From Butyriboletus loyo (Eukaryota; Basidiomycota; Agaricomycetes; Boletales; Boletaceae), in contig JBBPSI010000304.1 in the NCBI GenBank assembly GCA_038093515.1, forward strand, positions 1 to 26,023: a DNA stretch of 26,023 nucleotides, given 5' to 3'. Position 1 is the first letter of the stretch. Each line of letters opens with the position of its first letter. Made by a program: the position numbers and the translations under genes. This document shows positions 20,184 to 26,023 of this stretch, piece after piece. The notes under the pieces were generated by a model. The model searched no databases and was not told the origin of the DNA. It saw nothing but the letters and a program-made list of their open reading frames with translations.

Positions 20184-21161
20184 CGTGTGACGTGGGAGTG
20201 GTTCCTTGATCGGGGACCTGACTCAATTCAGTTTTAATTACCGCCGTGTGGCGTCTTCTTTTGCTTGACGTAACCTTATCTCCTGAGAAATTGAACCTTA
20301 TCTCGTGAGAAGCAAACCTTGTTTGGACGGAGATGACCGTGGGAATGGGGTCTAGACCCGGAGATTCCCGTCGGAGTTTAAACACAGATAAGATCCCGGT
20401 TAGATCCGATCTTTAAACTCCGACCCACATGCCGGGGGGGCATCCTCGAAATCGGTATCTTGACCCCAATGCCGGGGGTACCGGCTATTAGGGTTAGTGT
20501 TATCGACCCCCCATGCCGGGGGTTCCGGCTATTAGGGTTAGAGGTTAGGGTTTAGGTTACTGTGTGCAGAGGCACTATCAGCTACTGCGTATCGTGGCAG
20601 TTAACGTAGTAGAACTCACGGTTAGGGTTATGTTAGAGTTAGCTTAGGCTCCCTAACAACCGAGGTAAGTATGTCATGTAAGAGCGACATAGAGTCCTAC
20701 TTACCGCAAGGTAAGCATGGGAAAGCAGCCAGTCCGGTCTTGCGTCGACAGCCAACGGCTGAGACAGTCTAAAACCAGTGGTTTCACAGAGGGACAAACG
20801 AGTCAGAAATACTAACGCCTAGCTCGGCGTAGACTCGCGGTAGACTTACTACAATGGTTGGTTGTAGTCTACGACTTCGCATTGTTTTCGTACAAGGCTT
20901 ACTAGCGCATATCCTTTCGTCAACATCATATCCAACAAAAAATCCTTTTCAGGTTCTTTTGTTCCCGCCTAAGCAAGGATTAAGGGCATCCGTCAAGTAC
21001 CGGGGGTCACAGCGTGTTTCTGCGCAAAGACTAATAGCAGTCCTTGGTCGTAGTAAACCTGCCAACGACATAGTTTGTCTGGTGCAAGTGCTACATAAGT
21101 TTCAGACAGCGTGTTCGATCGACCTATTCGTACCGACCGTTAGCCGGGGGTCGTTGAGCAT
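20184..21161 (-). other. 3' untranslated region of the element, about 980 nt
   Basis: Between the RT stop and the left terminal repeat. It contains the telomere-like repeat block at 20427-20556 and a further GGTTAGGGTTATGTTAG segment near 20619-20637. No open reading frame of substance was seen. It presumably holds the RNA 3' signals used to start reverse transcription. Confidence 0.6.
20427..20556. repeat. 40-44 nt repeats with telomere-like motifs
   Basis: Three units spaced 40 and 44 nt each contain ATGCCGGGGG (starts at 20429, 20469, 20513). The second and third continue into CCGGCTATTAGGGTTAG, and the last runs on through AGGTTAGGGTTTAGG. Plus-strand orientation is G-rich, as at a right-hand telomere. 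A 15-nt piece, ACATGCCGGGGGGGC, at 20427 recurs at 25191 in the element's 5' region. Confidence 0.8.
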
Positions 21162-23477
21162 CTAGCGCAATCCTACACGAAGTAGGACGTTCGCCATGTC
21201 TGTAGTGTCCGTGAAGACTGGGCTTGGAGAGCGACGATGCAAATTGCTCTCGCTGTCGCCACCTAAGTCGATCAGTCGTCCTGATCGATGGCGATGGAGA
21301 TTTGTCATGTCTAGAACATCCGGGGGGGCGTCAAGCGAAGTAGGATTGGTTACTTCAGCCCCGACCTGCTCGTCCAGCTTTTCCAACACCGTGCGTTTCC
21401 AAAGACTTGCTAAGTCGTTGACATTGAGTGTCCGTTTTCGAGACACAATGACACGGCGGTCAAGAATACCGATTCTCCGAATATCCGGGACTACGACCTC
21501 GTTACCTTGGTCGTCGGGCAAGAAAATAGTCAACGCCGAAGCGTCGATGTCATCTCCGTAGCCGACCGGTATCGGCGGGAATTCGCGGTTGAATTCTCTA
21601 CGCTCGGCTCTGTCGAGCCAAGTGCGCATGTATTCCATCATGGTGTTACCAAGTTCCCATGCGTGAAAGTAATTCCAAGCAGTATTGTAGTGTGACTTAA
21701 GGACCAAGACGTCTTGCGTCTCTCGTTCTTGTTCGCGTATGCTCAAGCGTTGTTCCCATCGCTTGGTATATTGTTCCTTACGCCAATACGCTACTAACGC
21801 CGGTGGATAACCACGTTTGACATACAGTGCAACCAGCGACTGTATGGCCTCCTGGTAGTGTTCGGGTGTACTACTCAACGTGGCTAGGCGTGACATCTCA
21901 CCATAGAACGTTCCTCGTTTGACGTCTAATGGGTGAGCACTTATCCATGGAATTCTTTCCTGGTGGGACCGTGCCTTCCTATAAGGCAAATGCTGGAGTT
22001 TGTTGTGTCCGTCGACGTACAACATCATGTCCAGGAAGGGTTGTGACTTACCGGCCCCCCAGGTTATTTCGCAGTCATCGATTCGGACTGTGTCCGAAAC
22101 AATACGTATAGCTTCGTGTTCACTCGAAGCGTAAACGATTGCCATACAATCGTCGATATATCTACCGTAAAAGGCGATATCGCGGTGTTGTTGGACTTTG
22201 TCCCTTCGTTCACAGAACCACCCATACAGGTTAGCGAGGTCTGGTGAATCTGCAACGCCCATAGCAAGGCCATTGAGTTGGACATAAGTTACACCGTCAA
22301 ACTGCGTGACGAGCTCAGTATTCCCTACTTCGAGACAATGTTTAAATAGCTGTTGTTCCCTGACTTTATAGCTATCGTCATGATCGGGTACGTTCCAATA
22401 GTGTTCGAAATATAGATCGTACGTTCGATCTAGACACTTCCTAAGTGGAATATTAGGGTAGTACGCGACGACATCACCGGTAACAATGTATATTTCTCGA
22501 TGGTGTGTAAGACTGAGCGAGCTCAATTTTATCGCCAGGTCTTTGGTACCATGTATGATGGTTGGCGCCGACATGATGATCGGTTTGAGCATTTTAGAAG
22601 CGAACTTCGCGGCTGGATTCTGTATAGCCGAGTGACACGGAAGAATGGGACGGAACTTAACGGGTTCCTTATGGATCTTAGGGATGCCATAAAACCTCGG
22701 CACATGGTGTTCTTCACCTTGCTTAGTGACTTTACTTAGTAGGAATTCACTAACAGAGCCGTATTTCCAGTCGAAGTCTTCTGCTTCTTTAGACAACAAG
22801 CGCATTACTGTGCATTTACCGTCGAGAATGCTCTTAGCTTCTGCATTAGTCAAGCGTTGGTATTCGTTGACGTTGCTGATACATTCAAGACTTTTACTTA
22901 GGATCCAGGTCCTCTCTGACACCGATATGCCAAGGTTCTTATCTGTAGGCGTGATAACGTAGTCGTTATCCAATAAGAACTGTCGAATGAGATTAGGCCT
23001 TGGACCGAGAGGTTTAAAGGTGTCATCCACGGTGCCATCCGAAGGTATATGGGAGATAGTATCGTGTACATATTTCCGGCCCTTTCGAATAGCTAATTCG
23101 ACGTAAAACGGTAATACGGGAGGTTTCTTTCTAGAAGGTTCCCTCACATCGTAGTCAGGATCGTAAGTGGTTCTGTCGTCTTCGAGCATAAACTTAACGC
23201 GCCAACGGAACCGACGAATGAAGTCGGACCATGCGTCTTGTATCAATGACGAGTTACGTGGTTGGTGAAACATATATTTCATACCAACGCTAAGTTGATG
23301 CTCGATCTCTACGGGAATAGAGACCCCTGGACCGACATGAATGTGATCTTTGAACCTGGCAGCCTCCACAATATTAGAGGGCGTGTTCTTAATCACCAGA
23401 TCGATCGCAAGAGGTAGAGGAAGGGATAATATTTCGTCAGGAAGCGACGAAGGTACACCGTAAATAAAGGAACGCAT
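21162..23477 (-). CDS. Penelope-like reverse transcriptase (ORF2), 771 aa from the internal ATG
   Basis: Reverse transcriptase related to telomerase, copying the element RNA at its target. An N-terminal conserved stretch (VEIEHQLSVGMKYMF, about 23315-23270) is followed by the Penelope DKG-type motif as TPTDKNLGI (about 22955-22930), FRPILPCHSAIQNP, IVTGDVVAYYPNIPL (catalytic Asp region), LNGLAMGVADSPDLANLYG and the catalytic FYGRYIDDCMAIV (Asp-Asp at about 22154-22149). A C-terminal part of about 270 residues shows no GIY-YIG signature. The frame is also open without a stop upstream to 24839, so an unspliced transcript would yield a 1225-aa ORF1-RT fusion. The internal Met at 23477 (MRSFIYGV) is chosen because the conserved part starts soon after. 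No frameshift or stop: it may be active. Confidence 0.82.
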   Translation of the reverse strand: MRSFIYGVPSSLPDEILSLPLPLAIDLVIKNTPSNIVEAARFKDHIHVGPGVSIPVEIEHQLSVGMKYMFHQPRNSSLIQDAWSDFIRRFRWRVKFMLEDDRTTYDPDYDVREPSRKKPPVLPFYVELAIRKGRKYVHDTISHIPSDGTVDDTFKPLGPRPNLIRQFLLDNDYVITPTDKNLGISVSERTWILSKSLECISNVNEYQRLTNAEAKSILDGKCTVMRLLSKEAEDFDWKYGSVSEFLLSKVTKQGEEHHVPRFYGIPKIHKEPVKFRPILPCHSAIQNPAAKFASKMLKPIIMSAPTIIHGTKDLAIKLSSLSLTHHREIYIVTGDVVAYYPNIPLRKCLDRTYDLYFEHYWNVPDHDDSYKVREQQLFKHCLEVGNTELVTQFDGVTYVQLNGLAMGVADSPDLANLYGWFCERRDKVQQHRDIAFYGRYIDDCMAIVYASSEHEAIRIVSDTVRIDDCEITWGAGKSQPFLDMMLYVDGHNKLQHLPYRKARSHQERIPWISAHPLDVKRGTFYGEMSRLATLSSTPEHYQEAIQSLVALYVKRGYPPALVAYWRKEQYTKRWEQRLSIREQERETQDVLVLKSHYNTAWNYFHAWELGNTMMEYMRTWLDRAERREFNREFPPIPVGYGDDIDASALTIFLPDDQGNEVVVPDIRRIGILDRRVIVSRKRTLNVNDLASLWKRTVLEKLDEQVGAEVTNPTSLDAPPDVLDMTNLHRHRSGRLIDLGGDSESNLHRRSPSPVFTDTTDMANVLLRVGLR

Positions 23478-23578
23478 GTTACAAGATATAAATTGTCCTT
23501 GTACTAATGTTGACGGTATAGTAGGTACCGAATTGTAAGTGCGACTCTTACAACTGTTTACGAAGACGTTTATAGGGC

Positions 23579-24839
23579 CTACTTGCCCTGTCGTTTTCCC
23601 TTTCCAGCTCTTTTCCCCGCTTGAGCAGCCGCCCGTATACCCCTTTGGGCTGCCCTCCGCTGCTTCTGAGCCGGAGGCGGTACGTATGGGAGGCCCGAAG
23701 GTTGTCCTCCACCTCGCGGAGCCGCTTGAGTCCGTTGACCTTGCGTATGTCCGCGACGATGAGCTGCCACAGGTAGTGAGGCGATGTTCCGAGAGCGTGG
23801 ACGTTTGTTTCCCCGTGCGCCACGCACATTCGCGCCCACTGAAGACGGAGGTCCCCCGCGATGCTGCTGTCGCTTCTGGGTAAAATGAAGCTTTAGCATC
23901 GACGAAGTCGTTATATGGATGATAACGACTTACCTTTGAAGAACCCTCTTTAGAGCGGCCGGCTCGTCCCCCAAGAGCAGCGTGAACTGCTTGGTCAACG
24001 AGAGATTGGATGGATCTTGTGCCACCCACATCGGCGGGTAACCCACTAGAGTCCCCCATTGCCACATCGGCCTGGGTGTGTAAACGCCGTTTAGCTTGGA
24101 ACTTAGAGTCCCTAGCGGCTACGATCGTGTCGATGATGGACATCACGCGATAGGCGTACATGACGATGTCGTCGAGGAGGGTCTTACCCATAGCCTCATA
24201 CGACTCGTTCACCCGCCACTCAACGTTGACTACTTTCCCTGCTGCGTCTTTTACAACGCTGGGTAACTTCCTCTCGCGAGAAAGATACCCCGCCCTGTCA
24301 GTGACAAGGGGCGCAAGGATTTCGTACAGAGTCGTTGGTGACAACGCCCCCTCGAGGAACTTGATTTCATCCACTTTGCAGCGGATGATGTTATCAAGCT
24401 GCAGCTTGAGATGGGCTGCATGCGTTTCATTGAGCTTGGCACGTTGTGCCTTGCCCTCAGCGCTTTCCTCGAATGCAGAGGTAAATTGTACCTCCACACC
24501 CTTCTGTGAGAGGAAGGGGGGGATCGTCCCGGCTAATTGATAGCCCCGCCACTTCTCCAAAGTGGCGCGTGCAGTAGCGAGCTTTTGGGCTGTGCTACCA
24601 ACCGCGATGAGCGGCTCACGGAGTACGAAGCGGTAATCCGCGGGTACCATAGCGATGACCTCGTCAACCGAGTTCGCAGCCTGCAACTGGGAGTGACGAG
24701 TGACGGAGGAGGGATCAACTGACTTAGCTGTTTCATCCAGCTCCATGGCTCCGAATGCGGCAGCCGCCTGGGACGTCAGCTGATACTCCGCCTGGTGGAA
24801 TGGGGAGAGTGCGCGAAGAAGGGCGGCGTTGGACGACAT
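23579..24839 (-). CDS. element ORF1, spliced, 400 aa, helical with a basic C-terminal tail
   Basis: ATG at 24839 (MSSNAALLRALSPFHQ). Exon 1 (24839-23934) encodes 302 mostly helical residues (YLSRERKLPSVVKDAAGKVV, ESYEAMGKTLLDDIVMYAYR) that I do not recognise. A 58-nt intron at 23876-23933 has ideal signals (GTAAGT, GCTAA, TTTTACCCAG). Splicing joins SSK to KRQQHRGG and continues to a stop at 23579, with a strongly basic, Gly/Arg-rich tail (KQRRAAQRG, KRAGKGKRQGK). Such a tail suits RNA binding, as in Gag-like or ORF1 proteins. Because 58 is not a multiple of 3, the unspliced RNA continues instead into the reverse transcriptase frame. The stop lies about 100 nt before the RT Met. Function is inferred from position and composition. 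Confidence 0.65.
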
Positions 24840-24880
24840 CTTGTGGTGTACGTGTGGGAAGGGTGGAATACCGTAAAAAT

Positions 24881-24924
24881 GTTAGGAGGAAACAAAAAAA
24901 GCGAAGCTTTTTTTGTTGGATATG
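24881..24924. repeat. 44-nt hairpin unit, copy B (42 nt upstream of ORF1 start)
   Basis: Identical to 19890-19933. In the element RNA it lies in the 5' leader shortly before the ORF1 start codon, where an A7-GCUUCGC-U7 hairpin could influence scanning or mark an RNA end. Confidence 0.9.
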
Positions 24925-25830
24925 CTTGCGTCTCCCTTCATTACCTCCGTCTCTGAAAGAGCCGACAATACCATTTTAGGTCTGGTGGGGACCAGTCCGG
25001 TGTCCTTGCGGAACTGCCTTGTCGGTGGAGCTAACCTGGTAGGGATATCTACCGTATTTCCCGTTTGTCCTCATATTACCCAAGCTGAATAGTCAGGGGT
25101 AGAGGCCAGCGACGGCTTTAACTCTCCACCATCAAAAACAGCCGGGGGTCAAGGGTGTCAGTGGGCGACATGCAAAGCAATGCTTAGCCTACATGCCGGG
25201 GGGGCCACAAGGGCTTCCCTCTTTATACAGCGCTGAGGGTTCGGGGTGTAGACCAGGAGCTTCGCTTCTCCCATCAGACGGTATGGTTACAACCTACACC
25301 TTTGCCCAAAGCCGTGACTTTCGCCACTAAAAAGACTATATCTTAAGAGGAGACCCTTTCACCGAAGCTACTAGAGATCTCCCCCCATCGCCGTCTAGTC
25401 GTTGAACGCGCTCCCTCTACCCGAAGGAGGTAGGGACTTCGCTGCTGATTACCCATTTCGCCATTACAGCGTATCCGTCGGATTATTACCATACCCGGCG
25501 TCGAACCGGTGCCTCAAGCCTACTTAGCGCTGTAGCAACAAAGTCCTCTCGGACAGTGCCCAGACCAGTTTCGGCGCCGACCATTACTGATCGTAGGCGG
25601 TACCTAAGGCTTTAGGGCTTTCCAGAACAATTTGACGATGTTGCCGGGTCTGACATCGACTTGCACGAGGACTATCCCACCAAACGGTGAGCTCGTACAA
25701 ACCCCATTGATCACTCACCAGAATGTCCACCCAAGGTAGCGGCGCATGGTCCGGACTCTAAGTCGAAAAAGAGCGCAGCAGGAAACTGCAGGTCACTGTG
25801 CGCTTGCCCTGTGTATAGACGTGATCATCG
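24925..25830 (-). other. 906-nt 5' region of the element, unique
   Basis: It lies between the right terminal repeat and hairpin copy B. There is no comparable stretch at the left end, where repeat and hairpin are joined directly. No open reading frame, tRNA or rRNA was recognised. It holds a second ATGCCGGGGGGG motif (25193) and several G- or C-runs. It may be the structured 5' leader of the element RNA. Confidence 0.55.
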
Positions 25831-26019
25831 AGGTATTGAAAACTGAGAGCTGTAGAAAAACAGATAACAGTGGGGTCTTTACTTAGGACCTCACACCTTG
25901 CTTTATAGGCGCAATCTTGGTCCGTGCGCGTTACCTTGCGATAAGCTGATAGCAAAAATAGAAAGAAGACACGTCACCGGATCTCCGTCTAGCCGCGTTT
26001 CCCTAGCGACTTTAATCTC
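25831..26019 (-). repeat. terminal repeat (pseudo-LTR) copy B, 189 nt, ribozyme core missing
   Basis: Matches 19934-20183 at every base I compared, except for the absence of 61 nt between CCTCACACC and TTGCTTTATAGG. The lost part includes CTGATGA, stem II, GAAA and one strand of stem I, so this copy cannot cleave itself. It keeps the stem III text, the cleavage site and the TATA box (25902-25907). Four more bases (TAGG) follow before the window ends. Confidence 0.9.
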
Positions 26020-26023
26020 TAGG

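Larger units (their letters stand above)
19890..26019 (-). mobile_element. Penelope-like retroelement without GIY-YIG endonuclease (Coprina-like), near complete
   Basis: Sense strand is minus. In sense order: terminal repeat (26019-25831), 5' region (25830-24925), 44-nt hairpin unit (24924-24881), ORF1 (start 24839), RT ORF (to 21162), 3' region with telomere-like repeats, terminal repeat with hammerhead ribozyme (20183-19934) and a second hairpin unit (19933-19890). The RT carries Penelope-type motifs and no GIY-YIG nuclease is visible after it. Known endonuclease-less Penelope elements of basidiomycetes (Coprina) attach at telomeres. The telomere-type motifs here run TTAGGG on the plus strand, the orientation expected if reverse transcription was primed from a G-rich chromosome end to the right. 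The two terminal repeats are identical apart from one gap, so the copy is young. Its right limit may extend beyond the window. Confidence 0.8.

Noticed and set aside
21162..22000. GIY-YIG endonuclease in the C-terminal part of the RT protein
   Set aside because: No GIY...YIG pair or downstream conserved pattern is visible over the last 270 residues.
21162..24839. LTR or LINE retrotransposon
   Set aside because: No protease, integrase, RNase H or AP endonuclease motifs; the DKN and RYIDD motifs, terminal repeats and hammerhead fit Penelope-like elements.
24925..25830. 906-nt block considered as an intron spliced out in the left copy
   Set aside because: The edges in sense orientation are CG...AG (or GA...GC when shifted by one), not spliceosomal.
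25831..26019. Second hammerhead ribozyme in the right terminal repeat
   Set aside because: CTGATGA, stem II, GAAA and one strand of stem I are absent; only stem III and the cleavage site remain.
26020..26023. Final TAGG as the start of a telomeric repeat
   Set aside because: Four bases are not evidence; the element or flank may simply continue.

Overview
The window looks like the genome of a mushroom-forming basidiomycete (Agaricomycetes). Evidence: dense genes split by 48-66 nt spliceosomal introns, a membrane-anchored glyoxal-oxidase-type copper radical oxidase, a WD40/TPR/HET protein, a Crinkler-type protein with nuclease and kinase domains, and a Penelope-like retroelement beside TTAGGG-type telomeric motifs. 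Gene models were spliced by eye, so exon edges are predictions.

Left part (1-11 kb), mostly conserved single genes. Minus strand: a partial TRM112-like gene (1-226), a degraded UBA2 (SUMO E1 subunit) pseudogene (235-2158), a conserved protein of unknown function (2303-2953) and an intact 3-hydroxyanthranilate 3,4-dioxygenase of de novo NAD synthesis (3050-3739). Plus strand: a three-exon small protein of unknown function (4333-5021). Minus strand: another small multi-exon protein (6285-6920). Plus strand: a four-exon glyoxal oxidase-like gene (8486-10923).

Middle part (11-18.7 kb), accessory genes on the minus strand: a WD40 / coiled-coil / TPR / HET gene (11384-15000), a decayed duplicate of its coiled-coil exon with the coiled-coil unit present three times (15670-16100), and a Crinkler-header / PD-(D/E)XK nuclease / kinase gene (16495-18688).

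Right part (18.8-26 kb), repeat-rich and probably subtelomeric: AT-rich DNA with palindromes, a roughly 125-bp minisatellite (19459-19889), then a nearly complete endonuclease-less Penelope-like element (Coprina-like) read on the minus strand (19890-26019). It has an ORF1 (spliced, 400 aa), a reverse transcriptase ORF, two copies of a terminal repeat (pseudo-LTR), two identical 44-nt hairpin units and telomere-like repeats. The left terminal repeat holds a complete minus-strand hammerhead ribozyme. The right one is identical except that 61 nt containing the catalytic core are missing. The missing piece has GT...AG ends in the sense strand, so it could be a spliced intron or a 4-bp microhomology deletion. 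Element orientation fits reverse transcription primed from a G-rich telomeric 3' end at a chromosome end lying to the right.
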